64,000 nucleotides of DNA from JACCSI01 sp963815285 (GCA_963815285.1 CAWFGB010000001.1:1-64000); one strand, 5' to 3'. Shown: positions 41,786-51,681, counted from the stretch's first letter. Made by a program: numbers and translations. The notes: generated by a model from the letters alone, not told the origin.

Positions 41786-42525
41786 CGACTGACCTCGATC
41801 GATATCGCGTCACCAGGGTGGACCTGATAGCCGCCCGCCGGCGTTTGCCGAATCACCACCCCGGGCGGAATCCCGGGCGCGGACTGCTGCGCCACGATCG
41901 ATACGCGAAACCCTCGCGAACGCAGCAAGTCGGCCGCCTGTTCGCCTACTACGCCGATGAGGTCGGGCATCACGTAGCTGGCGCGATCTTCGCCGCGATT
42001 GACCAGCAGACGCACCTCGGCTGTGCGCGTGGCTGGTGGCGGATCTTGCGCAATGACGACGTCGGGTGGGTAGTCGCGGTCGCGAATCTCGGCGACGGTG
42101 GCGGCAGTCAGACCTTCCTGCGTGAGCCTGAACTGCACAGCGCGCTCGGATTCACCAAGCAGATCCGGCGTCACGACAATTCTTGGACCGGAACTGACAA
42201 GGAGTCTGATGCTGCGCTGCCGCCGCGCCATCGCGCCGGCCGGCGGGTCCTGACCGAGCACATGGCCCGCCGGCACCTTGGGATCCGGGCGTTGCCCCTC
42301 GTCTGTCCGCGTCACGAGTCCCAGCTCCGAAGCGATCGCCCGGGCCTTGTCTACGGGCTGACCGACCAGGTTCGGAACACGCACCTCCAGCGCACGGACG
42401 GCCACGCGCATCGCAATTGCGGCAAACACGACAAACGTGACGAGGAGGCCGCCGAGGATGACCAACAGCTTGCCGGCCCGCCAGACCCTGGGTCGCAATT
42501 GCATGAACAGCCTGTAATCGTACAT
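41782..42525 (-). CDS. membrane-anchored PASTA-repeat protein
   Basis: 247 residues from the ATG at 42525 (MYDYRLFMQLRP); an ATG at 42504 is possible. One membrane helix (LLVILGGLLVTFVVFAAIAM) precedes three PASTA domains: RVPNLVGQPVDKARAIASEL, VTPDLLGESERAVQFRLTQE and VMPDLIGVVGEQAADLLRSR, each ending in a QxPxxG-like turn. PASTA domains bind peptidoglycan fragments or beta-lactams. There is no kinase or transpeptidase domain here, so this is a stand-alone periplasmic cell-wall sensor or scaffold. Confidence 0.88.
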   Translation of the reverse strand: MYDYRLFMQLRPRVWRAGKLLVILGGLLVTFVVFAAIAMRVAVRALEVRVPNLVGQPVDKARAIASELGLVTRTDEGQRPDPKVPAGHVLGQDPPAGAMARRQRSIRLLVSSGPRIVVTPDLLGESERAVQFRLTQEGLTAATVAEIRDRDYPPDVVIAQDPPPATRTAEVRLLVNRGEDRASYVMPDLIGVVGEQAADLLRSRGFRVSIVAQQSAPGIPPGVVIRQTPAGGYQVHPGDAISIEVSR

Positions 42526-42562
42526 CAGTCGTCGGGCTTCAGACCGAGACTTCAAACGCAGG

Positions 42563-43906
42563 TCAGATGGGATGACGCTGGAGGATGGCGGCAAAGAAGG
42601 CTTCCAATCCAAAGGCCGGGCCGGTCCGCAGGTAGCCGTCCCCGGCCTGCATTGCGGCAATAGCCGGCGTAACGCCGGCTGATTGGAGCGAGAGCAGCGA
42701 GAATTCTGAAGATCGCTCCAGAAATCCGGCGACGATTTCTTCGTTTTCTTCAGGCTCGCTCGAGCAGGTGCTGTAGACAATGCGCCCCCCAGGCCTGACC
42801 AGCGGTCGCACGCGATCGAGCAGGCCACGCTGGGTACGAGCCAGCACCTCGAAGTCCGACGGTTCCCGTCGCCAGCGGATGTCGGGATCGCGGCGCACGG
42901 TGCCAAGCCCGGAGCAAGGCGCGTCGATCAACACACGGTCGAATGCGGCGTCTGCAAACGGAAATGGTGAGTTCGCCCCGATCTGCACAACACTGACGTT
43001 CGCGGCCCGGCAGCGGGTCACGGTGGTGTCGAGCAACTGCACTCGCCGCCAGCGCACGTCCGTCGCGACCACGCGACCAGAAGGAGCGCACTGAGCCGCT
43101 GCCGCCAGTGTCTTGCCGCCAGGGGAGGCGCAGGTGTCCAGCACGCATTGAGCAGGCTCAGCCTGGAGCAGTTCGGGGATGATCTGTGAGGCTTCATCCT
43201 GAACGAGACAGCGGCCATCTCGAAAGGCGGCGGAGCTCAGCGGTCGGCCGGCTGTCACCGTCAGACCGAAAGGAGCTGTCTCGGTGGGCATCGTCTCCAC
43301 CCCCTCGCTGCGGAGGAGTTCTGCAAGCTCCGCTCGCGTGTTGCGGAGGCGATTGGTGGCAAGCGTCATCGCCGGCGGCTCATTATTGAATCGGAGCCAT
43401 TGCTCGGTGGCGTCCTCGCCGTAGCGATCGAGCCACCGCCGCACCAGCCACGCCGGATGTGACTGCACAACGCACAAATGCGCGACCAGATCGCTCCGGT
43501 CCGGCCACACGAGCATTTCGCGTTCGCGCGCAAGGCGCCGCAGCACGGCGTTGGCAAATCCAGCTGCGCTCCGCACGCCGCTGGTCTTGACCAGGTCCAC
43601 GCTGTCGTTGACGACGGCGCTGACGGGTACCCGCTCGAGATACAGAATCTGGTAGGCGCCCAGCCGCAGTGCATCGAGAACCGCGGCATCGAGCTTCTCG
43701 AGCGGCTTCGCACTGAGGCGCCGCAGCTGGTAGTCGAGCGCCGCGCGCCAGCGCAGCGTCCCCGTGGCGAGATCGGTGGCCAGCGCCCGATCGCGGCTGT
43801 CTGACAGCGGATCGCGCGCGCCGCTCAAGGCTTGGCCGAGGTCGACGCGACCGTCGCCGATGGCGCGAAGGACACGAAAGGCGGCAGCCCGCGCAGCGGC
43901 CGGCAT
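42563..43906 (-). CDS. rsmB: 16S rRNA m5C967 methyltransferase
   Basis: 447 residues: an N-terminal NusB-like RNA-binding domain (about 1-150, ARAAAFRVLRAIGDGRVDLG) and a C-terminal SAM methyltransferase. SAM loop VLDTCASPGGKTLAAAAQCA; catalytic Cys motifs DAPCSGLGTVRRDPDIRW and YSTCSSEPEENEEIV. It methylates C967 of 16S rRNA. It follows fmt by three bases; the def-fmt-rsmB order is widely conserved. Confidence 0.95.
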   Translation of the reverse strand: MPAAARAAAFRVLRAIGDGRVDLGQALSGARDPLSDSRDRALATDLATGTLRWRAALDYQLRRLSAKPLEKLDAAVLDALRLGAYQILYLERVPVSAVVNDSVDLVKTSGVRSAAGFANAVLRRLAREREMLVWPDRSDLVAHLCVVQSHPAWLVRRWLDRYGEDATEQWLRFNNEPPAMTLATNRLRNTRAELAELLRSEGVETMPTETAPFGLTVTAGRPLSSAAFRDGRCLVQDEASQIIPELLQAEPAQCVLDTCASPGGKTLAAAAQCAPSGRVVATDVRWRRVQLLDTTVTRCRAANVSVVQIGANSPFPFADAAFDRVLIDAPCSGLGTVRRDPDIRWRREPSDFEVLARTQRGLLDRVRPLVRPGGRIVYSTCSSEPEENEEIVAGFLERSSEFSLLSLQSAGVTPAIAAMQAGDGYLRTGPAFGLEAFFAAILQRHPI

Positions 43907-43909
43907 CCG

Positions 43910-44842
43910 TCAGCCGAACCTCTCACCGGCGAGAAGACCGTGGCCGGCCAGATACTCGCGTGCGCCCATCGTCCGACGCCCCTCGGGCTGCAGCTGCAGA
44001 ATGTCCACGGCGCGGGCGTCTCCGCACGCGATGGTAATTTTGTCGCCGCTGGCAGCGACGCAGGTGCCGGACGCGACGCCGGCGCCTGACCAGGCCGAGA
44101 TGCGCGCTTGGTGAATGGCGAGCCGCTTGCCCCGTAAAACGGTGAAGGCCGTTGGCCACGGGCGGAGCCCTCGGATCTTGTTGTGCACTTGCATGGCCGC
44201 TGCCGCGAAATCGAGCAGCCCTTCCTCTTTAGTCAGCCGAGGTGCGTAAGTGGCCTCAGCGTCGTTCTGCGGCACTTCTCGGGCACGTCCCGCCGCGAGA
44301 TCATCCACCACCGTCACGAGCAGCCCCGCGCCCAACGCCGCGAGGTCGCGTTCCACGACATCGCTCGATTCGTCAATCGCGATAGGCCGTTCGACGCGCG
44401 CCATCATCGGTCCGGCGTCGAGCGCCTTGACAACCCGCATGATAGTAACTCCCGTCTTTGCGTCGCCGTTCATCACGGCGCGATGGACTGGCGCCGCACC
44501 GCGATACCTGGGCAGCAGCGACGCGTGCACGTTGATCATGCCCAATCGCGGTGTCGCCAGGATCCATTCCGGCAAGATCTTCCCATAGGCGGCGACCACG
44601 CCGAGCTCAACACCGAGCGCGCCGAACTCCGCTTCGAAATCGCGCGTCAACCGTGCCGGCTGAAGAACCGGAAGATCCCGCTCCACGGCCAGCGCTTTGA
44701 CAGGAGCCTCCGACACCCGCTGTCCCCGCCCTCGGGGTTTATCAGGTTGCGTGACCACCGCGGCCACGTCATGGGAAGACGCGAGCAGGGTAGTGAGCGT
44801 CGGAACCGCGAACTGTGGTGTGCCGAAGAAGACGATGCGCAT
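43910..44842 (-). CDS. fmt: methionyl-tRNA formyltransferase
   Basis: 310 residues from the ATG at 44842, which overlaps the def stop (TGATG); two codons upstream another ATG exists. N-terminal MRIVFFGTPQFAVPTLTTLL, the formyl-tetrahydrofolate site INVHASLLPRYRGAAPVHRA with catalytic His and Asp (TGVTIMRVVKALDAGPM). The C-terminal OB-like domain spans about 210-305. It makes fMet-tRNA for initiation and is paired with def. Confidence 0.96.
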   Translation of the reverse strand: MRIVFFGTPQFAVPTLTTLLASSHDVAAVVTQPDKPRGRGQRVSEAPVKALAVERDLPVLQPARLTRDFEAEFGALGVELGVVAAYGKILPEWILATPRLGMINVHASLLPRYRGAAPVHRAVMNGDAKTGVTIMRVVKALDAGPMMARVERPIAIDESSDVVERDLAALGAGLLVTVVDDLAAGRAREVPQNDAEATYAPRLTKEEGLLDFAAAAMQVHNKIRGLRPWPTAFTVLRGKRLAIHQARISAWSGAGVASGTCVAASGDKITIACGDARAVDILQLQPEGRRTMGAREYLAGHGLLAGERFG

Positions 44843-45351
44843 CACCACTGTCCGTTCTTGGCGAGCCTGCGTATCTTCCTCACGATGAGATCGCGTTTGA
44901 TCCCACGGAGTCGATCGACGAAGACCCGTCCATCCAGATGGTCCATCTCATGCTGAAACGCACGCGCAAGCAGTCCCGTGCCTTCCAACTGCTGTTCGGT
45001 GCCGTGGCGGTCCAAGCCTTTCACGACGACGCGCGCCGGCCGCGGCACGGTGGCATTGAAGGTTGGAAGGCTCAGGCAGCCCTCGTCTTCGAGCTGCATG
45101 CCATCGCGCTCGACGAACACCGGGTTGACCATCGTGATGAGCCCATTGGCATCGTGGCCAACCGAGAGATCGACGACGAAGATGCGCAGCGGCACGCCGA
45201 TCTGCGGCGCCGCGAGCCCGATACCCGGGGCCGCGTACATGGTTTCGACCAGGTCAGTGATGAGCGTGAGAATCTCCGGAGTGATGGAGTCCACGTCCCG
45301 CGCAGGCTCATGCAGCACACGCGCGCCGTATTTCAGGATCGGGCGCAGCAT
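44842..45351 (-). CDS. def: peptide deformylase
   Basis: 169 residues. All three metal motifs are present: GIGLAAPQIG, EGCLSLP (Cys ligand) and QHEMDHLDG (HExxH). It removes the formyl group from new proteins. Nine bases after aroC in the same operon. Confidence 0.97.
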   Translation of the reverse strand: MLRPILKYGARVLHEPARDVDSITPEILTLITDLVETMYAAPGIGLAAPQIGVPLRIFVVDLSVGHDANGLITMVNPVFVERDGMQLEDEGCLSLPTFNATVPRPARVVVKGLDRHGTEQQLEGTGLLARAFQHEMDHLDGRVFVDRLRGIKRDLIVRKIRRLAKNGQW

Positions 45352-45360
45352 TAAAGCAGA

Positions 45361-46602
45361 CTATCCTTCGTGCCCTTTGTGGACTGCGCCCGGCTGCTCC
45401 GTGCGGGTCAGGCGCTGGCGCACGCGCGCGTTGGTCTCGCGATAATGCGCGTGGAGCTGGCCCATCGAGTCGCCGCCGAAGCGTTCGAGCAGCGCATCGG
45501 CGAGGATGAAGCAAACCACGGCTTCACCGACGACGGCCGCAGCGGGCACGGCACACACGTCGCTGCGCTCGATCGCGGCCGGCGCGTCCTGGAGCGTGGT
45601 CAGGTCCACCGAGCGAAGCGGCTTCATCAGCGTGGAGATGGGCTTCATGTAGGCGGTAACGCGGACCTCTTCGCCGTTGGTCACGCCACCTTCGAGCCCA
45701 CCAGCACGGTTGGTCGGGCGCATGACGGACAGGTCGTCGGACCCGAGCTCGCCACGCGACACAATCTCGTCATGGACCTGCGACCCTGGCCGACGCGACG
45801 CGGCCACGCCGAGGCCGACGCCGACGGCCTTGATGGCTGGAATCGACATCAGGGCCTGGGCCAACCGGCCGTCGAGCTTTCGGTCCCATTGCACGTGCGA
45901 GCCAAGCCCCGCGGGCACCCCGTGTGCAATGACCTCGAAACTGCCGCCGAGCGTGTCGCCGGCTTCGCGCGCGCGATCGATGGCGGCGATCATCCCGGAT
46001 TCGAGGCGGGCGTCCGCGCAGTGGAGCGGGGAATCGTCGGCAATGGCCTGGGCTGCTGCAAATGTGATCGGCGGCTCATCCGGCGCGAGGACGTCACCAA
46101 TTCCCGTTACGTGGCTGACGATCTCCACGCCCACGCTGCGCAGCAGCTGCCGCGCAATGGCGCCGACGGCCACACGCGCCGCCGTTTCGCGTGCACTTGC
46201 ACGCTCGAGCACGTCGCGAAGATCCTCGTGCTCGTACTTCAACCCCCCCGACAAGTCGGCGTGTCCTGGACGTGGACGCACAACCGCCGCACGCTTTGCC
46301 CCTGTGGCGCCTTCCGGCGCGACGGCCTCGACGTGCATGGTCAACTGCCAGTTCTTCCAATCCCTGTTCGCGATGAGCAGCGCAACGGGCGCGCCGGTCG
46401 TCTTGCCGTGGCGTACGCCCGAGATGAAGTCGGCGCGATCGGATTCGATCGCCATCCGCTGCCCGCGGCCGTAGCCGCCTTGCCGTCTGCGCAAATCCTG
46501 CGTGATGTGATCGAAATCAATCGTGAGACCGGAAGGCACGCCGTCGAGGATGGCCACGAGCGTGCGGCCGTGTGATTCACCGGCCGTGAGAAACCGCAAC
46601 AT
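45361..46602 (-). CDS. aroC: chorismate synthase
   Basis: 413 residues, somewhat longer than the E. coli enzyme and of the long form common in Gram-positives and acidobacteria. N-terminal GESHGRTLVAILDGVPSGL and RRQGGYGRGQRMAIE; RPGHADLSGGLKYEHEDLRD with the conserved His; ERASARETAARVAVG; MRPTNRAGGLEGGVTNGEEV. Final step of the common shikimate pathway. It heads the ten-gene operon and is divergent from the sigma-54 activator. Confidence 0.96.
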   Translation of the reverse strand: MLRFLTAGESHGRTLVAILDGVPSGLTIDFDHITQDLRRRQGGYGRGQRMAIESDRADFISGVRHGKTTGAPVALLIANRDWKNWQLTMHVEAVAPEGATGAKRAAVVRPRPGHADLSGGLKYEHEDLRDVLERASARETAARVAVGAIARQLLRSVGVEIVSHVTGIGDVLAPDEPPITFAAAQAIADDSPLHCADARLESGMIAAIDRAREAGDTLGGSFEVIAHGVPAGLGSHVQWDRKLDGRLAQALMSIPAIKAVGVGLGVAASRRPGSQVHDEIVSRGELGSDDLSVMRPTNRAGGLEGGVTNGEEVRVTAYMKPISTLMKPLRSVDLTTLQDAPAAIERSDVCAVPAAAVVGEAVVCFILADALLERFGGDSMGQLHAHYRETNARVRQRLTRTEQPGAVHKGHEG

Positions 46603-46712
46603 CGGGCACCGATTGTACTAGAACTTCCTGCGATCTCCGGAAGCACACGCGAGCGGATCACGTGCGATCTCAGGGGCTGTGCAGGCGGCGAGCCGTTTGC
46701 ACCAAGCAGGGT

Positions 46713-48998
46713 ATGTTGCGACTCGATCGTTACCTGGTGCGGCACGATCGCACACTCGATCTGGCGAGTGGCCGTCTCGTTGATCTGGAGCGCTCAACGG
46801 CCTCTCACCGCGATGTATTGTTGTTTCAGTCGCGCGGCGGGCGCACCTTGATCGATTGTGAGCCGCTCGACGATCACCGCATCGAGATCTGGGAGCACTG
46901 GCTGGCCGGCGCGCAGCCGCGTGATGCGCGCCGGCTCGTCGTCGACTTTCTCGAAGTGCTCGAAGGCGCCCGCCTCGGCGCACCGCGCGCGTTCGACCTC
47001 CCTGCGATCAGTGCGCGTCACGGCTTGTATCTGCGCCGGCTCTTCGCACGCGAGGCGCGCACGCGGGGGTGGGTGCCGGTCGCCATCTCGGTTCTGGCGT
47101 CGCTTCTCGGTGAGGGCCGGCAGAGGTTTCCGCAGTGGCTTGTCGATCGGTCGCTCGTCGTGTTTGTCGATGTACCAGGGCTGCCGAAAGACGCCGCGCT
47201 TGCGCTGCTGCATCTCGCGCGCCGTGACGCACGGCCGCATGTCGTCGTCCGCACCCTCGTGCGACAGTCGTCGCGACTCCCGTTGCAGCTGGATCCACCA
47301 GACCGCGCAGCAATCGTAGTGCACGAAACCGGTGAACCGTTTGGTAAGCGTGCCGGCGCGAACGCCGATCTTCGCGACCCGAAGACAGAGGCCGCGTTAC
47401 GCTGGCAATGGCTGCTCGATCGCATGGCGGGGAGCCGGGCCTCGCCGCAGCGTGTCATTCAGCTGGCCAACGTCCTGGTCGCACGCGATCAAATCTTCGA
47501 GGCGCGTGCGCTGCTCGAGCCGCTGACGGCGCCTGCCTCGCCGTGGGCCGAGAAGGCCGCCGCCGTGATCTCAGCCATCAACGCGCAGGGCGGCGCTCGA
47601 ACCAGCAAGGGGTGGGAAATGGTCGACGATTTTGTGGACGTGCTGCAGTTGTGCCAGGACATCGAGGATGAACAGACGGCATTGGCACGGGTCGGCGCTT
47701 TCGTGCGCGAGCGTCTCCAGGCCTCCAGTGTCGCGTTCGTCGTGCGCGAGGGGCGGGCCTCTCGCGTGATTGCACGGGTTGGCTCGACGACGGCCGGCGT
47801 GGACCTGGCACTGCGGACGATCGAGACAGGGGTGCCTGTCGCGCCGTCTCGCAGCGAGGGGCCGGTCGAGTCCGCGTGCCCGGTCCGGCACGCCGCAGAG
47901 GTGATCGGCGCGCTCTGGTGCCGCTGGTCCGCCGGCATGCCGATCGCGCCGCAACAGGCGGCGACGCTGCTCGGCATCGCCGCGGCCGCCGCCGCGCCGA
48001 GCGTCAGGCTTGCCCTCGCCAAGGTGGCTCCCGTCGTGCGCGACAATCCGGTGCCGGAGCTCGTTGGCGAAAGCCCCGCCATGCAAGCAGTGCGGGATGC
48101 CATCGTGCGAGCCGCAGCGTCGCCCTTTCCCGTCATCATCGAGGGGGAGAGCGGCTCGGGGAAGGAGCTCGCCGCCCAAGCCATCCACGCCCGAAGCACG
48201 CGGCGCAGTCGCCGGTTCTGCGCGCTCAACTGCGCGGCCCTGGTCGACGATCTCGTCGAATCCGAGCTGTTCGGCCACGCCCGCGGGGCGTTTACCGGCG
48301 CCAGCACCGATCGGCCCGGCCTGTTCGAAGAAGCGGGCGGCGGCACGCTCTTCATGGACGAGATCGCGGAGCTTGGCGCCCGCGTGCAGGCCAAGTTGCT
48401 CCGCGTGCTGCAGGAAGGGGAGGTCAGGCGCGTTGGCGAATCCCTGGTGCGCAAGGTAGACGTGCGGATCGTCGCGGCGACAAATCGTCCGCTGGCCCGG
48501 GAAGTGGCGGCGGCCGCGTTTCGAGCTGACCTGTGGTACCGCCTCGATGTGATTCGCATCACGCTGCCGCCATTACGCGAGCGCATCGAGGATGTGCCCG
48601 TGCTCACGCGGCATCTGTGGCTCGGGCTGGCGCAACGCACCGGCAGCCGCGCCGTGCTTTCGCCAGCCACCGTCTCGGCGCTGGCCGCCTATGACTGGCC
48701 CGGCAACATCCGCGAGCTCCAGAATGTGCTGGCGTCAATCCTGGTTTCTGCGCCGCCGCGCGGCCTGGTCGGACCGGCCGCCTTACCCGTGCATGTCGCA
48801 CGCGTAGCGGCAATGAACACTCGGCTGTCCACGCTCGCCGAGGCCCGGCGACAGTTCGAAGAACGTTATGTGCGCGCGGCGCTCGCCCGCGCCGCGGGCA
48901 CAGCCGCCGCGGCGAAAGATCTGGGACTCAGCCGGCAGGGCCTTGCCAAGCTCATGGGACGCCTCGGAATTGCGGAATCACCCCGTCGCACCATCTAG
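46713..48998 (+). CDS. sigma-54-dependent transcriptional activator
   Basis: 761 residues from the ATG at 46713. An N-terminal region of about 300 residues begins MLRLDRYLVRHDRTLDLASG and ends in TPR-like helices; I recognise no known receiver. A GAF-like sensor follows at about 310-430, then the AAA+ domain at about 455-690: Walker A GESGSGKE, the sigma-54 contact loop GAFTGA, Walker B GGTLFMDEIAEL and ATNRPLAREV. A C-terminal Fis-type helix-turn-helix contains AAAKDLGLSRQGLAKLMGRL. It activates sigma-54 promoters in response to an unknown signal. No adjacent kinase. Confidence 0.88.
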   Translation: MLRLDRYLVRHDRTLDLASGRLVDLERSTASHRDVLLFQSRGGRTLIDCEPLDDHRIEIWEHWLAGAQPRDARRLVVDFLEVLEGARLGAPRAFDLPAISARHGLYLRRLFAREARTRGWVPVAISVLASLLGEGRQRFPQWLVDRSLVVFVDVPGLPKDAALALLHLARRDARPHVVVRTLVRQSSRLPLQLDPPDRAAIVVHETGEPFGKRAGANADLRDPKTEAALRWQWLLDRMAGSRASPQRVIQLANVLVARDQIFEARALLEPLTAPASPWAEKAAAVISAINAQGGARTSKGWEMVDDFVDVLQLCQDIEDEQTALARVGAFVRERLQASSVAFVVREGRASRVIARVGSTTAGVDLALRTIETGVPVAPSRSEGPVESACPVRHAAEVIGALWCRWSAGMPIAPQQAATLLGIAAAAAAPSVRLALAKVAPVVRDNPVPELVGESPAMQAVRDAIVRAAASPFPVIIEGESGSGKELAAQAIHARSTRRSRRFCALNCAALVDDLVESELFGHARGAFTGASTDRPGLFEEAGGGTLFMDEIAELGARVQAKLLRVLQEGEVRRVGESLVRKVDVRIVAATNRPLAREVAAAAFRADLWYRLDVIRITLPPLRERIEDVPVLTRHLWLGLAQRTGSRAVLSPATVSALAAYDWPGNIRELQNVLASILVSAPPRGLVGPAALPVHVARVAAMNTRLSTLAEARRQFEERYVRAALARAAGTAAAAKDLGLSRQGLAKLMGRLGIAESPRRTI

Positions 48999-49011
48999 AA
49001 TGCTCTGCGGT

Positions 49012-50361
49012 ATGGAACACGACGCGCGACCGCGGACGATCATGAGCTCTGACAGGGCACTCGCGTCGCGCGACTGGCGCCGGCGGCTTCCCGAGAGCGT
49101 GCGCCCGTATCTGGAGGCGGCGCCGACGGCTGCGTTTTTTCTCGGCGTCTCGTCGGGCTTCGGCTTCGCGATGATCGGCGCGACGCTGACCACCAGGTTA
49201 GCGCAGCACGGGATCACCAAGAGCGCCGTCACGGCGTTTGCGCTGACGTTTCTGGCGTTCAACTTCAAGTGGCTGTGGGCGCCACTTGTGGACACCGTCC
49301 GCATTCCCGTTCTCGGGCGGTTCGGCCAGCGCCGCTCGTGGCTGTGGTTTGTCGGCCTGCTGGTCATGGCTGCGGTGATCTTTCTCGGCACCGTCGATCC
49401 GACCACCGCGCTGCCGATGGTGGCCGTGGCCGCAATTCTCGTCGGAATTGCCGGCGCGACCAACGACATCATCACCGATGCTTACAGAATCGAACTGCTT
49501 GAGCCGAGGCAGTTGGGCGTCGGGTCGGGCATGCACCAATACGGATGGCGCATCGGCGCCGCTGGATCGGGGGCGCTCGCGCTCGTCGTCGCCGCGCGCT
49601 ACGGCTGGGCGGCGGCCTATTTCGTGTGCGCGTCGTTTGCGCTGCCGGCTATGGTCGTTGGATTGGTGATGGGCGAGCCGGCACGCCGCCGTGAACCGTC
49701 CCCACCACGCGGGCTCGTCCAGGCGGTCTTCGCGTACTTCAGCCCGCTGACCGAGTTTCTAAAGCGCGAAGGTGCGCTCGTCGTGCTGCTCTTCGTCCTC
49801 ATCCACAAGATTGGCGACACCCTCGCCAACCTGACGTTGCGGCTGCTCTTCGAGGATCTTGGCTTCACCAACGACGAGGTGGCGTTCTACGACGTCGGGA
49901 TCGGCTTCATCGCTCTGCTCGTCGGGGTCTTCGTCGGCGGCATGATCTACGCCGGCTTGGGCATGAAGAAGTCCGTGCTCATCAGCCTCGTCCTGATGGC
50001 GGTGTCGAACTTCAGCTTCGCGGCACTGGCCGCAGCCGGTCACTCAAACCTCGGCATGGCGGCTGCGATCGGCTTCGAGAACTTCGCCAGCGGCATCGGC
50101 GGCGTTACGGTGGTCGCGTATCTCTCGGCCCTCTGCAATCTGCGCTTCACGGCAACGCAGTACGCGCTGCTGTCCGCGCTGGCCAGCATCGCTGGCCGCT
50201 TTCTCACGGGCACGACGGCCGGGGGGTTGATCGAAACGATGGGGTACGTGAACTTCTACTTGTTGACTACTGCCATCGCATTCCCTGGCGTGTTGCTGTT
50301 CTGGTACATGATCCGCTCGGGTCTGGCGGACGTGTCTGTCGGCTCCGCTGGCCGGGAATGA
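49012..50361 (+). CDS. AmpG-like MFS permease
   Basis: 449 residues from the ATG at 49012. About twelve membrane helices. AmpG-type features: FLAFNFKWLWAPLVDTVRIP, ATNDIITDAYRIELL, ending with an in-frame stop at 50361. AmpG imports anhydro-muropeptides from cell-wall recycling; a sugar or siderophore role cannot be excluded. Fourteen bases after the sigma-54 activator, so possibly co-transcribed. Confidence 0.78.
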   Translation: MEHDARPRTIMSSDRALASRDWRRRLPESVRPYLEAAPTAAFFLGVSSGFGFAMIGATLTTRLAQHGITKSAVTAFALTFLAFNFKWLWAPLVDTVRIPVLGRFGQRRSWLWFVGLLVMAAVIFLGTVDPTTALPMVAVAAILVGIAGATNDIITDAYRIELLEPRQLGVGSGMHQYGWRIGAAGSGALALVVAARYGWAAAYFVCASFALPAMVVGLVMGEPARRREPSPPRGLVQAVFAYFSPLTEFLKREGALVVLLFVLIHKIGDTLANLTLRLLFEDLGFTNDEVAFYDVGIGFIALLVGVFVGGMIYAGLGMKKSVLISLVLMAVSNFSFAALAAAGHSNLGMAAAIGFENFASGIGGVTVVAYLSALCNLRFTATQYALLSALASIAGRFLTGTTAGGLIETMGYVNFYLLTTAIAFPGVLLFWYMIRSGLADVSVGSAGRE

Positions 50362-50394
50362 CACGGCCCGGCCGACGCCGCAAGCCGAGAGTTG

Positions 50395-51681
50395 CTAACG
50401 GGGGACGTTGGTAGCCTGACGGCGCAGCGCCGCGAGCTCCGGCGTATCTCCAGTTTCGTCTGCGGCACGGTCAATCCAGCGGGCGGCGAGCTGCGGCTGA
50501 CCCAGACGAATGGAGTAGGCCGCAATCTGCGATGCAATCTGGGCAATCGGCATGCCTTCGTCCACCAGCACGGCGTAGCTGACCAGCGCATTGCGCGCCT
50601 CTTGCAGCCGGCCGGCATTTCCCGCCACCGTCGCCAGGTGGAGATACGCCGTAGGATGGACTGGAAGCCGCGTCGTCGCCTGCCGCAACACACGTTGTGC
50701 CGCGATCAGGTCGCCACTGCGCATCCAGGCGCGGCCGAGATCGGCGAGCGTTTCGCTGGTGACGTCGGTGTGCGTCGCGGCCGTCGTCAACGCCTCAAGG
50801 GATTTCTTGAGCGCGACCGGATCCTGCCGCGCTTCGGCCGCGTCGAGCCAGACGCGCCCAAGCGCACCGTAGACGACGGGGTCGTTCGAGAATCGCTCGA
50901 CAGCGCGGCTGAGCGTCAGGACGGCCGCGTCGTAACGGCGGGCGCGCGCCTGCGCGAAACCAAGGGCGACCAGGCGCGTCGAGGTCGTCGGGTCGAGGAC
51001 GGCAAGCGCCTCGAGTTGATCAATCGCGCGGGAGCTCTCGCCGCTCTTGGCATACACATCGGCGAGCGCCTCACGCGGCGGCGTCGCCCCGGGGGAGATT
51101 TGCGTCGCCATCTCGAGGGCCGCGCGTGCTCGTGGCGCGTCGCCTTGTTCGCGGTGGCACAGGCCGAGCACGAAATGCACGTCAGCGATCGAGCCGTCGA
51201 GGGCGATGGCGCGCTCGAGCGCGGGGACGGCTACCGCGGTCTCGCCGTTCCGATAGCGCGCCAGACCGAGCTTGTACCAGACGCGCGGCGCGCGATCATC
51301 TAGTGCCAAGTACGCCTGGTAGCGCTCCGCGGCGCGATCGTGCCGCGCCAGGGATAAGTAGGTGTCTCCGAGCAGTTCAAGCGGTAGCGTCGCCGTCGGA
51401 TCGAGCTCCGCAGCGTGACGAAGATCCCGGGCAGCGGCCTCGAACTCGCCGCGTTCGCGGTACATCCGGCCCCGTTTGAGGTGAGCGAGCATCGACTCCG
51501 GTCGCAGCGTAATCGCGCCGCTGTACGCCTCCAGTGCCTCGAAGGGCTGGTCGGCAGCGGCGCGGTCGCCGGAGGCGACCAGCCGCGTGTAGTCGCGGTC
51601 GCGGGCATAAGTCTCGTAGGCAGTCGCAGCAGCTGCGCCGGCGGCGGCAAGGAGCAGGAAGGCCACAAGGGACCGTCGCAC
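50395..51681 (-). CDS. TPR-repeat membrane-anchored protein
   Basis: 428 residues. An N-terminal hydrophobic anchor (SLVAFLLLAAAGAAAATAYE) is followed by about ten tetratricopeptide repeats, for example AYSGAITLRPESMLAHLKRG, RYQAYLALDDRAPRVWYKLG and RAVERFSNDPVVYGALGRVW. Likely periplasmic or membrane-attached scaffold for protein complexes. Convergent with the MFS gene. No specific partner evident. Confidence 0.8.
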   Translation of the reverse strand: MRRSLVAFLLLAAAGAAAATAYETYARDRDYTRLVASGDRAAADQPFEALEAYSGAITLRPESMLAHLKRGRMYRERGEFEAAARDLRHAAELDPTATLPLELLGDTYLSLARHDRAAERYQAYLALDDRAPRVWYKLGLARYRNGETAVAVPALERAIALDGSIADVHFVLGLCHREQGDAPRARAALEMATQISPGATPPREALADVYAKSGESSRAIDQLEALAVLDPTTSTRLVALGFAQARARRYDAAVLTLSRAVERFSNDPVVYGALGRVWLDAAEARQDPVALKKSLEALTTAATHTDVTSETLADLGRAWMRSGDLIAAQRVLRQATTRLPVHPTAYLHLATVAGNAGRLQEARNALVSYAVLVDEGMPIAQIASQIAAYSIRLGQPQLAARWIDRAADETGDTPELAALRRQATNVPR

